The position numbers and the translations under genes were made by a program. 28,795 bases of DNA from CAVTGO01 sp963734275 (lineage in GTDB: Bacteria > Actinomycetota > UBA4738 > HRBIN12): the NCBI GenBank assembly GCA_963734275.1, contig CAVTGO010000011.1, positions 1-28,795 of the forward strand. The letters run 5' to 3'. Position 1 is the first letter of the stretch. Every line of letters begins with the position of its first letter. The notes under the pieces were generated by a model that did not search any database, had not been told where the DNA came from, and saw only the letters and a list, made by a program, of their open reading frames with translations. This document shows positions 1-9,421 of the stretch, in pieces.

Positions 1-1170
1 GTGGGAAGCCTGGGCCCTCGTCTTTCACGTGCAGCTCGACGCTGCCGTTGACCGCTCTGGGCGCTCAGCGTGCACCGTCCCCTCGCCGTAGGTGAGCGCG
101 TTGTCGACGAGGTTGGCCAGCGCCTGCTCGAGCCGCGCCGGGTCGGCGTTGAGCTCGACGCCCGGCGACGGGTCGGCGGCCAGCGGCCGGCCCTCGGCCC
201 GGGCGCGCGTCTGGAAGCGGCCGGCGACGCGCGCCAGCACGTCGCCGGCGTCGAGCGGCTCGCGGCGCACCGGCAGCCGGCCCTGGTCCGAGCGGGCGAT
301 CACCAGCAGGTCCTCGGCGAGCCGCGAGAGCCGCTCGGCCTCCTCGGCGGCGGAGCGCAGCGCCGCCTCGAGCTCCTCGCGCGTGTGCTCGCCGCGCAGC
401 GCCAGCTCGAGCTCGGTGCGCAGGATCGCCAGCGGCGTGCGCAGCTCGTGCGAGGCGTCGGAGACGAACGCGCGCTCGCGCTTGAACGCCACCTCGAGCC
501 GGGCCAGCATCTCGTTCAGCGTGCGGCCCAGGCGCCCGATCTCGTCGTCGGCCGGGCGGCACCGGCAGCCGCTCGCTCGTCTGCGGCCGCCGTCACCGCC
601 GCGGCGTGGCGGCGCATCCGCTCGACCGGGCGCAGCGCCGCGGCGGCGAGCGCGTAGCCGATCGCCGGACGCGATCAGCAGCGCCAGCGGCCCGCCGACC
701 GCGCAGCAGCGCGTGCAGCGCGTCGAGCGCGCGCTCGCGCTGCGCCAGCGACTCGCCGACGACGAGGACCGCGTCGGCGCCGCCGCCGTCGCACGGGCCG
801 CGCCAGCAGCCGCAGCTCGGCGCCGTCGCGCGCGGCGCTCGACGATCACGTCGCCCGTGCGCGCCCGCGCGAGCTCGTCCGGGCTCAGCAGCGGCTGCGT
901 CGCCGGCGCCCGGTCGTCGTGTCGACGCACGCGCGCCGTCCGGCGCCGAGCACCTGCGCGAACGGCTCGCCGGTGCTGGCCAGCCTGCCCGTCGCCGACG
1001 ACCGCGGCGGCGTCGCCGGCGCGCGCCGCGAGCCCGTTCTCGATCGTCGAGTCCAGGTTGGGTGACCACGAGCAGGCTGAGCGCGATGCCCGCGATCGCG
1101 GGAGCAGCACCGCCATCAGACCGTGAACGCCAGCGTGAGCTTGCAGCCGCAACGAGAGATGGGGGGACAT
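1..1170 (-). CDS. Sensor histidine kinase, 3' end outside window
   Basis: Membrane sensor kinase of a two-component system. After the ATG at 1170 there is a short basic segment and a hydrophobic helix (pieces such as AIAGIALSLLVVTQ), then a sensor region, a HAMP-like linker (DDEIGRLGRTLNEMLARLE), the phospho-acceptor H box (SDASHELRTPLAILR), the N box (NLVDNALTYG) and, at the very edge of the window, the start of the G1 box (KDEGPGF). The remaining ATP-binding lobe is missing because the window ends. The N-terminal half and the region near position 60 need several single-base frame corrections, while motifs stay in order. The ATG overlaps the stop of the upstream PAS/EAL/HDOD gene (TGATG), implying translational coupling. 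No response regulator is visible; it could lie beyond position 1. Family assignment is secure, the stimulus unknown. Confidence 0.85.
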
Positions 1171-2820
1171 CAGGCCAGCCAGCGGCCGGCGTCATCCGCC
1201 CACTTGAGCGCGGTCGAGGTAGGCCTCGGCGAGCTGGATCGGGTCCCCCTCGGCGCTATCGGGGAAGTGGCCCTGCTCGTAGCGCAGCACGCGTCGCCAG
1301 GATCCGGCCGCGGCGGCCCTCGCCGCGCGGCGGCGCGCCCCAGTTCACCTCCTCGGTGAACGGCAGCGTCGCCAGCACGTCCTCCATCGGGGCGTCGAGC
1401 AGCGCGTCGGCGACCGAGAACAGCCCGACGGTGAACAGCCGGTCGCGCTCCTCCTCGCTGGTCGAGCCGCCGAGCAGCTCGCACATGCGCGCGCGCAGGA
1501 GCGCGAGCGCGATGGAGCTGGTCCGGAACCTCGGGGACCGAGGAGAGCGCGACCACCGTCGCCCAGCGGCGGACGGCGCGGGGTGCCGAGCAGGGTAAGC
1601 GCCTCGCGCACGGTGTCGATGTTGCGCGGCAACGAGAAGAACGCCGAGTTGACGTGGCGCAGGAGCGCGATGGGAGAGCCCGACGTCGGCGCCGATGATC
1701 CGCTCGAGGTCCTCGAACGACGCGTCACTCCGGTGAGCTCCGCGAGTGCCTGCAGCGAGGCGACCGCGCCCTGACCGACGCCGTCGCTGCCCGACTCGCC
1801 GCGCGGGCGGGCGAAGAACTCGCCCTGGAAGTGCGAGAAGCCGAGCACGCGGCAGCGGGTGAACTCGTCGGCGGTCTTCACGCCGGTGGCGACGAGCACG
1901 AGCCCGCGCGAGGCCGGCTGCGGCGATCACCGCGCGCAGATCGTCGTCGCTGCGAGCGGTCGGTGGTGTCGACCTTGACGATCCCGCACTGGTCGAGCAG
2001 CGGCGAGGTGCCCTCGAAGCCGACGACCGCGAGCCCGAAGCCGGCCGCGGCCAGCGCCTGCGCGCGCTCGGGCGGCGCGTCGGGCGGGAGCTGGAGCACG
2101 GCGCGATCGCGCGGCAGGTCGGGCACTTCCTCGCCCTCGAGGCCGACCCACACCGGCCGGCCGCCGCCGAGCTCGATCAACTCGTCAGGCGCGAACACGC
2201 CGAGCACGCTGCCGTCGCCGACCAGCTCGTAGCCGACGACCTCGCGGCGCCCGTCGACCACCGGCCAGCGCACGACGGCGACGCCGGGGCGCTCGACCTG
2301 CGGCGGGGCTTGGCGTGGCGCGCGCGGGCCGGGGGCCGCGGCGGTCAGGTCGCGGTCGATGCCCTGCCATCCGTCGCCCACGCGTATGGAACGGGTGTCG
2401 ACGGTCTTGAGGCGAGCCGTCGGCGTGCAGGCGGCGCGGGACACGCCGGCCCAGCCCTCGGGGGCGGCGTTGGCGTCACGATCCTCCTGGTGGGTGAGGT
2501 CCGCAAGCGGACGCCGACGAGGTAGATCGTCATGCCCGAGCAACGCGGCGCCGGCGGCGTTGCGAACGTGAGCGTGCCGTCGGCGTCGGTGGCCCACACC
2601 CAGTCGCCGGCGTCCTCCACGAACCCGCGGTACGGCGTCAGTTCCCGGCACCGTCGGGTCGCGTTCGGCGAGTTGCGCGCGCAGCGCCTCGCCCTCGCCT
2701 TGAGGCGGTCGCGCTCGGCCTCGGCGGCTTCGGCCCGTTGGCCCGTCGAGCGCAGCCGAACGAGGCGGCGACGATCGCCACCACAACGAGCACGCCCGCC
2801 AACACCGCCGCGACGATCAC
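1170..2820 (-). CDS. Membrane-anchored PAS / degenerate EAL / HDOD signalling protein
   Basis: About 550 residues. A GTG start at 2820 opens directly into a transmembrane helix (MIVAAVLAGVLVVVAIVAAS), followed by an Arg/Ala-rich linker, a PAS domain (VEDAGDWVWATDADGTLTF), an EAL-like domain and a C-terminal HDOD domain (LLRHVNSAFFSLPRNIDTV; LDALKWADDAGRWLA at the end). This EAL-HDOD order matches the YuxH/CdgJ family. The EAL signature is degenerate (VVGYELVGDG in place of a catalytic E-A-L), so c-di-GMP hydrolysis is unlikely and a scaffold or sensory role is the better guess. At least five frame corrections are needed across 1,300-2,700. Its stop overlaps the start of the downstream histidine kinase, so the pair probably forms one signalling unit. 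The added N-terminal membrane anchor and PAS domain are unusual for the family. Confidence 0.75.
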
Positions 2821-2849
2821 GGCAGAGATGGGGGCGCTTCAGCCGGTCT

Positions 2850-3505
2850 TCAGCGGTAGTCGATCCGCATCAGCGAGTTGTCGCCGACCCCGACGACCCA
2901 CAGCGAGCGGTCGTCGGCGACCATCACACCGGGGTTGAAGCCGACCGGGATGGGATCTGGACGGGCTGAAGCGTCTTATAGGGTCCAGCACGACCACCGT
3001 GTTGTCGTCTTGACTCCGAGACGTAGACGCGGTCCGCCCGCGAAGACGGGCCTGGGCGGGGCCCTGTCCTCCGGCGCCACGGTCCGTAACGGCCGTTCCG
3101 CGCATCGACGCGGACGACCGTGTTCTCGCCGTCGAGACACGATCCAGAGGGCGTTCTGTCACGAAGCGCATACTGCGCACTGCGCCGGGAAGGTTCGTCC
3201 AGTCCCGACCCGGGTCGCCCCCGGCTCCAGCCGCGCCAGTTTGTTGTTCGCCTGCTTGACCACCCAGATCGCGTCGCCGCCCGCGATGAGTGCCCTGACC
3301 CGTAAGCGCAACAGGGATCGTCTGCAGCAGCGCCCCGTTGGTCCGGTCGTAGCGCAAGATCCCCCCGGGCGGCGCTGTTCGCCACCCAGACTCCGTGTCG
3401 GGTCACCGCGAGCCGGCGCGGGGCTGATCGCAACGGGGATGTTCAGGAGCACCTCGCCCGGTACGGCCGTAGAAGTGCGGGGCCCACACGGTCGTTCCCC
3501 ATGGC
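2850..3505 (-). CDS. YncE/Vgb-like beta-propeller protein, N-terminus missing
   Basis: Repeating blade units are visible on the minus strand, each with an aromatic-rich strand and a conserved turn: TVWAPHFYGRTG, HGVWVANSAA then RYDRTNGALLQTIPVAL, DAIWVVKQANNKLARLEP, and a last blade ending NSLMRIDYR before a TGA at 2850-2852. This is the YncE/virginiamycin-lyase-like propeller fold, common as extracytoplasmic domains, sometimes attached to Ser/Thr kinases, in Actinomycetota. Substrate and function cannot be told. The reading needs about six frame corrections. The gene runs 5'-ward into position ~3,505, where UvrA sequence begins on the opposite strand, so the start and any signal peptide or kinase domain are lost. 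It ends 30 bases before the start of the PAS/EAL/HDOD gene, so the two could be co-transcribed. Confidence 0.6.
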
Positions 3506-3520
3506 GACCCACGGCCCTCC
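3490..3520. other. Probable join between unrelated sequences (breakpoint 1)
   Basis: The minus-strand beta-propeller gene and the plus-strand uvrA gene both lose their 5' portions at this point. UvrA homology starts abruptly with LHHAVANRLHR, the helix that normally follows the second Walker A motif, and nothing resembling GxGKST precedes it. Two divergent genes cut at the same base is what an assembly chimera or a recombination breakpoint gives. Confidence 0.7.
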
Positions 3521-4367
3521 ACCACGCAGTCGCCAACCGCCTGCACCGCCCCGGCAAAGCTGCGCCCGGTGCCCACGACGGCGTCGACGGGCTCAGCCAG
3601 ATCGACAAGATCATCAACATCGACCAGTCGCCGATCGGCCGCACGCCGCGCTCCAACCCCGCCACTTACACCGACATCTTCGACCACATCCGCCAGCTCT
3701 TCGCCCAGACCCAGGAGGCGCGGGCGCGCGGCTACAAGCCGGGCGCTTCAGCTTCAACGTCAAGGGCGGGCGCTGCGAGGTCTGCCGCGGCGACGGCCAG
3801 ATCAAGATCGAGATGCACTTCCTGCCCGACGTCTACGTCCCCTGCGAGCAGTGCCACGGCAAGCGCTACAACCGCGAGACGCTCGAGGTCCGCTTCAAGG
3901 GCAAGAACATCGCCGACGTGCTCGAGATGTCGGTCGAGGAGGCGGTCGAGTTCTTCGAGAACGTGCCGAAGATCGCCCGCCGCCTGCGCACCCTGCACGA
4001 CGTCGGCCTCGACTACATCCGCCTCGGCCAGCCCGCGACGACGCTCTCCGGCGGCGAGGCCCAGCGGGTGAAGCTCGCGACCGAGCTCTCGAAAGTCGCG
4101 ACCGGCGACACCCTCTACATCCTCGACGAGCCGACGACCGGGCTGCACTTCGCCGACGTCCAGCGCCTGCTCGAGGTGCTCCGCCGCCTCGTCGACGCCG
4201 GCAACACGGTGGTCGTGATCGAGCACAACCTCGACGTGATCAAGACCGCCGACCACCTCATCGACCTCGGCCCCGAGGGCGGCGAGGAGGGGGAGAGGTC
4301 GTCGCCACCGGCACCCCCGAGCAGGTCGCCGCGGTCGAGGCTCCTAACCGGCCGCTTCCTCGCCTAG
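3513..4367 (+). CDS. uvrA: UvrA, C-terminal third only (excinuclease ABC subunit A)
   Basis: DNA-damage recognition ATPase of nucleotide excision repair. Visible parts: DQSPIGRTPRSNPATYTD, the zinc module with two CxxC pairs (CEVC and CEQC) around KIEMHFLPDVYVP, the ABC signature LSGGEAQRVKLA, Walker B LYILDEPTTGLHF and the His loop VIEHNLDVIK. Roughly 290 of the usual ~950 residues remain. The N-terminal ABC half, UvrB-binding and insertion domains are absent because of the break near 3,505. Single-base losses at ~3,750 (KPGRFSFN) and ~4,290-4,345 (GEVVATGTPEQ, GSYTGRFLA) shift the frame. The first stop is TAG at 4365-4367, but the same frame continues as a basic tail to TGA at 4461-4463, so the TAG may be a substitution for GAG. 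Confidence 0.93.
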   Translation, partial: GPPPRSRQPPAPPRQSCARCPRRRRRAQPDRQDHQHRPVADRPHAALQPRHLHRHLRPHPPALRPDPGGAGARLQAGRFSFNVKGGRCEVCRGDGQIKIEMHFLPDVYVPCEQCHGKRYNRETLEVRFKGKNIADVLEMSVEEAVEFFENVPKIARRLRTLHDVGLDYIRLGQPATTLSGGEAQRVKLATELSKVATGDTLYILDEPTTGLHFADVQRLLEVLRRLVDAGNTVVVIEHNLDVIKTADHLIDLGPEGGEEGERSSPPAPPSRSPRSRLLTGRFLA

Positions 4368-4536
4368 CTGGTCGAGCCGGCGAAGCCGAAGCGGCGCCGC
4401 GCGCAAGCGGCGCGAGCCGGTCGCGGCCTGAGCGACGCGCTCGCCTGTCCGCGAGTCGGCTGAGTGGCGTCCGCGGGCGCATGAACCGCCGGGGGGTAGT
4501 CGGCAGCGGGAGCCGGGAACAGAGAGGAGGAGATCG

Positions 4537-5661
4537 ATGTCCCGATCAGGTTCTCGAGGCGTCTGGCTCTCGCTGCGCGCTGCTCGCGGTTGGCCGGTCG
4601 CGCTCGGCTGCGGCGGCAGCGACGAGCACGGGCGGAGGCGGTGGCGGAGGCGGCGGTGCCAAGATCGCCCTGCTGCTGCCCGAAAACGAGACGCCGCGCT
4701 ACGAGTCGGCGGACCGGCCTACTTCGAAGAAAGGGTCGAAGAGAAATGCCCCGACTGCGAAGTCCTCTACAGCAACGCCGACGGGGACGCGTCCAAACAG
4801 CAGAGCCAGGCCGAAGCGGCGCTGACCCAGGGCGCCGAAGTTCTGGTCCTCGACCCGATGGACGCCAAATCGGCCGCGGCGATCGTCGAAAAGGCGAACG
4901 CCCAGGACGTCCCGGTGCTCAGCTACGACCGCCTGATCGAAAACGCCGAAGTCGACTCCTACGTCTCCTTCGACAACGTCCAGGTCGGCGAACTGCAGGC
5001 CGAAACGCTGGCCGAAAAAACTGAAAGAAGACGGCAGCGCCGAGCGGCCCGATCATCATGATCAACGGCGACCCGGCCGACAGCAACGCGGCGCTCTTCA
5101 AAGAAGGCGCGCACAAAGGGTTCGACGCCGCCGGGGTCAAGATCGCCAAGGAGTACGACACGCCCGGCTGGTCGGCGGAAAACGCCCAGAACGAGGTGCA
5201 GCAGGCGATCACCGCGCTCGGCAACGACGGCTTCGACGGCGTCTACGCCGCCAACGACGACACCGGCGGCGGCGCGATCGCGGCGATGAAAGGCGGCCGG
5301 CATCAACCCCGAAGAACGGCCGGTCACCGGCCAGGACGCGACCGTCGCCGGCGTGCAGCGGATCCTCGCCGGCCAGCAGTACATGACGATCTACAAGGCG
5401 ATCAAGCCGCAGGCGGAAATCGGCGCCGAAATCGCGATCGCCCTCGCCGAAGGCGAAGAAGTCCCGCAGGACAAAATCACCGAAGAAGTCGACAACGGCA
5501 AGACCAAAGTCCCCTCGGTCCTGCTCGAACCGGTCGCGGTGACCAAAGACAACGTCAAAGACACGGTCGTCGCGGACGGGTTCGTCGACGCGCCGACGAA
5601 CTCTGCACCGGCCCCTACGCGCAGGCCTGCAAAGAAGCGGGAATCTCCTGGGCTGAGATGA
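4537..5661 (+). CDS. xylF: XylF-like D-xylose-binding lipoprotein of an ABC importer
   Basis: Periplasmic-binding-protein-like lipoprotein that captures a pentose, probably D-xylose, and delivers it to the membrane importer encoded next. A strong ribosome site (GAGAGGAGGA) precedes the ATG. The N-terminus has a short hydrophobic leader and a lipobox ending VALGCGGS, then a run of nine glycines before the mature domain. Diagnostic XylF-type stretches are SYDRLIENAEVDSYVSFDN, QVGELQAETL, NDDTGGGAIAAM, GQDATVAGVQRI and KDNVKDTVVADGF near the C-terminus, ending DELCTGPYAQACKEAGIS. Five or so frame corrections are needed. The stop is ambiguous (TGA at 5654-5656 or at 5659-5661, the latter overlapping the next ATG). 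Lys and Glu codons are mostly AAA and GAA, unlike neighbouring genes. Confidence 0.88.
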
Positions 5662-6462
5662 CCGCGACGGCGCTCCGCTCCTCGAGCTGGACGGGAGTCA
5701 GCAAGCGATTCGGCCCGGTCCAGGCTCTGGACCGGGTCGACTTCGCCGTCCACGCCGGCGAGGTCGTCGGCCTGGTCGGCGACAACGGCGCCGGCAAGTC
5801 GACGCTGGTGAAGACGATCGCCGGCATCCACGCGCCGACGCCGGCACGATCCGCTTCGACGGCGAGGAGGTCTCGATCTCGAAGCCCCAGGACGCGACCG
5901 CGCTCGGGATCGCGACCGTCTACCAGGACCTCGCGCTCTGCGACAACCTCGACGTCGTCGCCAACCTCTTCCTCGGCCAGCGAGGAGGTCTCGCCCGGGC
6001 CCGGGCACGGTCTCGCGCCAGCTCGACGAGGCGCGGATGGAGCACCGAGACCGGCGAGCTGCTCTCCAACCTCGCGGTGACGATCCCCAGCCTGCGCAGC
6101 GAGGTCGGCACCCTCTCCGGCGGCCAGCGCCAGCAGGTCGCGGTCGCCCGCTCGCTGCTCGGCGAGCCGAAGGTCGTGCTGCTCGACGAGCCGACCGCGG
6201 CGCTCGGCGTCGCCGCAGACCGCGCAGGTGCTGGAGCTGATCCGGCGCCTGCGCGAGCGCGGGCCTCGGCGTCGTCGTGATCAGCCACAACCTGGTCGAC
6301 GTCTTCGAGGTCGCCGACCGGATCTTCGTCCTCCGCCTCGGCCGCGCGGCCGGCGACTTCAAGGCCGAAGAGACGACCGAGGAGCACGTCGTCTCGGCGA
6401 TCACCGGGATCGGGGCGAACGGCGAGAACGACGAGCAGTCGAGGGAGGGAGGAGACGGATGA
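5658..6462 (+). CDS. Sugar ABC transporter ATP-binding protein (XylG-like, single domain)
   Basis: Energises uptake of the sugar bound by the preceding lipoprotein. In order: Walker A (GDNGAGKSTLVK), Q loop (VYQDLALCDNLDVV), ABC signature (LSGGQRQQVAVARSLL), Walker B (VVLLDEPTAALG) and the switch His (VVVISHNLVDVFEVADRI), followed by an acidic tail. About 268 residues, so only one ABC domain is present; classical XylG/RbsA proteins carry two in ~500 residues. Single-domain partners of this type occur in Actinomycetota and in fructose (FrcA) systems. Extra bases at ~5,850, 5,981, ~6,005, ~6,045, ~6,208 and ~6,260 break the frame. The ATG is just after or overlapping the binding-protein stop, and the gene ends in an ATGA overlap with the permease, so the three are one operon. 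Confidence 0.88.
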
Positions 6463-7690
6463 GCGGCAGCCGAGCCGCGACCGCCGACGAGGCGAGCCGA
6501 GCGCCGCGCCGCCGGCGAGACCCTGCGCCGCCTCGTCCAGGGCGACCTCGCCTCGCTGCGGGTCGTGCTCGGCCTGGCCGTGATCTGGGTCGATCTTCCA
6601 GTTCGAGAACGACCGCTTCCTCTCGGCCGAGAACCTGACCAACCTGATGCTGCAGATCACCGCGATCGGGCTGATCTCGGTCGGCATCGTCTACGTGCTG
6701 CTGCTGGGCGAGATCGACCTCTCGGTCGGCGCGGTCAGCGGCCTCGCCGCCGCGGTGATGGCGGTGCTCAACGTCAAGCACGGCTGGAACCCCTACCTGG
6801 CGATCGCCGCCGCGGTCGCTGGTCGGGACCGCGATCGGCCTGCTCCAGGGCTCCCTCTTCAGCCGCTTCGGCGTGCCCTCCTTCGTCGTCACCCTGGCCG
6901 GCTTACTGGCCTGGCAGGGGGCGCTGCTTGCAGGTGCTCGGCTCGACCGGGTCGATCAACATCACCGACCCCAAGATCACCGGCCTCGCCAACACCTTCT
7001 ACTCCGACACGGTCGGCTGGATCTTCGCGGCGGTCGTGATCGCCGCCTACGGCGCGGTGCTCGTCCTCGGCCACCGCCGCCGGGTCGCCGCCGGCCTCGC
7101 CGGCGACGAGCCCGCGCCGCTCAGGCGCTCCGCTTCGTGCTTGGTCGCCGCGGTCGTGATCGTCGCCGTCGCGGTCCTCAACTCCGACCGCGGCGTGCCG
7201 CTGGCGGTGCTGATCCTGCTCGCCTTCGTGGTCGGGATGGAGTACGTGGTCAAGCGCACCCGCTTCGGCCGCCACGTCTTCGCCGTCGGCGGCAACGCCG
7301 AGGCGGCGCGCCGCGCCGGCATCCGGGTCAACCGGGTCCGCGTCGCGGTCTTCGCGATCGCCGGCACGATGGCCGCGATCGGCGGCATCATGGCCGCCTC
7401 GCGCCTGCTCGCCGTCAACCAGAACTCCGGCGGCAACGAACTGCTGCTGCTCGCGATCGCCGGCCCGGTGATCGCCGGCACCAGCCTCTTCGGCGGCCGC
7501 GGCTCGGTCTGGACGGCGCTGCTCGGCGCCCTCGTGATCGGCTCGATCTCCAACGGGATGGACCTGCTGGCGCTCTCCTCCGCGGTCAAGTTCATGGTCA
7601 CCGGCGGCGTCCTGCTGCTCGCCGTGATCGTCGACGCGATCGCCCGCCAGCAGCGCCAGGCCGCCGGCCGGGTCTCGAAGCGGCGCAGCT
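6459..7690 (+). CDS. Sugar ABC transporter permease (XylH-like)
   Basis: Inner-membrane channel subunit of the xylose-type importer (BPD_transp_2 family). About 400 residues with roughly ten hydrophobic helices; recognisable pieces are ITAIGLISVGIVYVLLLGEI, DLSVGAVSGLAAAVMAVL, SRFGVPSFVVTLAGLLAW, RTRFGRHVFAVGGNAEAARR, AGIRVNRVRVAVFAIAG, GTSLFGGRGSVWTALLGA and the last helix FMVTGGVLLLAVIVDAIARR. The DLSVG and GGNxEAARRAGI signatures are typical of sugar permeases of this group. It starts at the ATG that overlaps the ATPase stop. Extra bases occur near 6,505, 6,590 and 6,818 and a T near 6,925. The open frame runs on to 7,818, but that overlaps the convergent ROK gene, so the true stop was probably near 7,690 and is hidden by an indel. 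Confidence 0.87.
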
Positions 7691-8657
7691 CAGCGCGCGA
7701 AGAGCAGCGAGGCGCCGATCGCGCCGCCGAGGTCGCCGAGCGAGGCGACGCGGACCGCGGGCGGGCGTTCGTCGACGAAGAGGTGCTTGCCCATCTCCTT
7801 CGGTCAGCGGCTCCATGAGGCGCTCGCCGAAGCGGACGCCGAGGCCGCCGCCGAGGATCACCGCTTCGGGGTCGAGCAGGTTGACGGCCGAGGCGACGCC
7901 GGTTCCGAGCGCCTCGATCGCGCGGTCGATCAGCTTCTTCGGCGAGGTGGTCGCCGTGGTCGAGCGCCCGCTCCCAGATGCCGCTGGTCAGGCGCGGTTT
8001 CTCGTGCTTCTCCATCAGCTTGAAGAGGTCGGTCTTGTGGCCCTCCTCGTGCTGGCGCCGCGCCTCGGCTTCCATCGCCGAGCGGCCGGCGTAGGCCTCC
8101 ATGCAGCCCTTGCGCCCGCAGGGGCACTTGGCGCCGCCGCGCTTGACGACCATGTGGCCGATCTCGCCGGCGGCGCCGCGGCCGAGCCAGGGCTTGCCGT
8201 CGAGGACGAGCCCGCCGCCGACGCCGGTTCCCCAGAAGACGCCGATCAGGCTCTGAGAACTCGCGCCCGGCGCCGAGGTGGAACTCGGCTTCGGTCGCGA
8301 CCTGGACGTCGTTGCCGACCCGCACCTCGGCGCCGAGCTCCTTGCTTCAGCGTCTCGGCCGAGCGGGAAGCTGCCCTCCCAGCCGGGCAGGTTCTTGGCG
8401 CCGGAGACGACGCCGGTCTTCTCGTCGGCGTCGCCGGGGGAGCCGACCCCGACGCCGGCCAGCGCGCTCGGTCTCGACGCCGGCCGCCTCGGCCGCCTCG
8501 CGCAGCGCCGTCGGCCATCGCCGCGGCGACGTCCTGCGGGCCGCCGCTGGTCGGCGTCGGCCGCCGCGCCTCGCCCGAGCACCTCGCCGTCGGCGTCGAC
8601 GATCGCCGTCTGGATCTTCGTCCCGCCGAGGTCGATGCCGCCGCGCAGGTCCGCCAC
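7690..8657 (-). CDS. ROK-family sugar kinase (glucokinase-like)
   Basis: Cytoplasmic ATP-dependent hexose kinase. It begins GGIDLGGTKIQTAIVD (phosphate-binding DLGGTK), then VGVGSPGDADEKTGVVSGAK, the sugar-binding RVGNDVQVATEAEF, FWGTGVGGGLVLDGK, the ExGH segment GEIGHMVVKRGG, and the ROK zinc motif CPCGRKGCMEAYAG. The C-terminus is ILGGGLGVRFGE through GDLGGAIGASLLFAR, with TGA at 7690-7692. The start given is GTG at 8657; an ATG at 8670 would give MSWRVADLRGG if one extra C is removed and is equally plausible. Frame corrections are needed around 7,795, 7,945, 8,255, 8,345, 8,470, 8,510 and 8,575. It lies tail-to-tail with the xylose-type permease, so it may phosphorylate imported sugar, although ROK enzymes usually prefer glucose-type sugars. 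Confidence 0.9.
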
Positions 8658-8757
8658 GGCGCCAGCTCATGCGACGTCCGTCGTGATCCTGGTCGCGGAA
8701 CCGGACGATACCCGGGCGCTCTGGAAAGTAGCGCGGTGGCAGACGGGGCTGGAGGCT

Positions 8758-9328
8758 GTGGTGGGCGAAGCGGCGCTGGTACGAGCGCAACCACCGCCTG
8801 CTGCGCCGCTGGCGGATCGACCGCCACGCCGCACGCGGCGGCTTCTTCATCCGCCACCCGGTCGAGGGCGAGGTGCTCGAGGCGCTCGACGAGGGCCGGC
8901 TGACGATCGGCGAGGGGACGCTGCTCGAGCCCGGCTGCTGGCTGACCCTGGCGCCGGAGGCGCGGATCGAGATCGGCGCGGGCTGCTTCCTCAACCGCAA
9001 CACGATGATCGCCGCCCAGAGCGAGGTCGCGATCGGCGACCACACGATGTTCGCCAACGGCTGCTTCGTCGGCGACGCCGAGCACCGCTTCGACGACCCC
9101 GAGCATGCCGATCACCTGGCAGGGGTTCACCACGAAGGGGCCGGTGCGAGATCGGCTCCAACTGCTGGTTCGGCGTCAACTGCGCCGTCACCAGCGGCGT
9201 CACGGTCGGCGAGCGCTGCGTGATCGGCGCCAACTCGGTGGTCACCAGGGACATCGCCGCCGGGACGATCGCCGCCGGCGCCCCGGCCAGGGTCGTGAGG
9301 GAGATCGAGGGGAAGGGGCTTGGGGTAG
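8758..9328 (+). CDS. Left-handed beta-helix (hexapeptide) acyltransferase
   Basis: Probable O-acetyltransferase of the maltose/galactoside acetyltransferase (LbH) superfamily. The N-terminus is basic (RWYERNHRLLRRWRIDRH), followed by hexapeptide coils: LTIGEGTLLEPGCWLTLA, ARIEIGAGCFLNRNTMIA, VAIGDHTMFANGCFVGDAEH, then EIGSNCWFGVNCAVTSGVTV, GERCVIGANSVVTRDI and the typical AAGAPARVVREIEG end. The catalytic-type His is in the DAEHRFDD loop. The acceptor substrate is unknown. The start is uncertain because of indels; GTG at 8758 or 8761, behind GGAGG, is the best candidate and gives a basic N-terminus. The end is also uncertain: a TAG at 9326-9328 is reached with one frame correction, while the open frame otherwise runs to 9465 into panB. 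It is divergent from the ROK kinase. Confidence 0.75.
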
Positions 9329-9421
9329 GGGTTCCGCTCAGCTATTTCGAGGAGTGGGGCAGCTGGCCGCCTTGCGCGGCGCAAAGAGTACAAGACGCCT
9401 CCACCCCTACCCGAATCCCTC

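Noticed and set aside
4394..4413. GCGCCGC / GCGGCGC inverted repeat after the uvrA stop as a terminator
   Set aside because: No T-run follows, and it lies in a basic coding-like tail where Arg/Ala codons give such repeats by chance.
9372..9384. TTGCGC-G-GCGCAA palindrome between the acyltransferase and panB
   Set aside because: Six-base arms with a one-base centre, no T-run; not enough to call a terminator or operator in this base composition.
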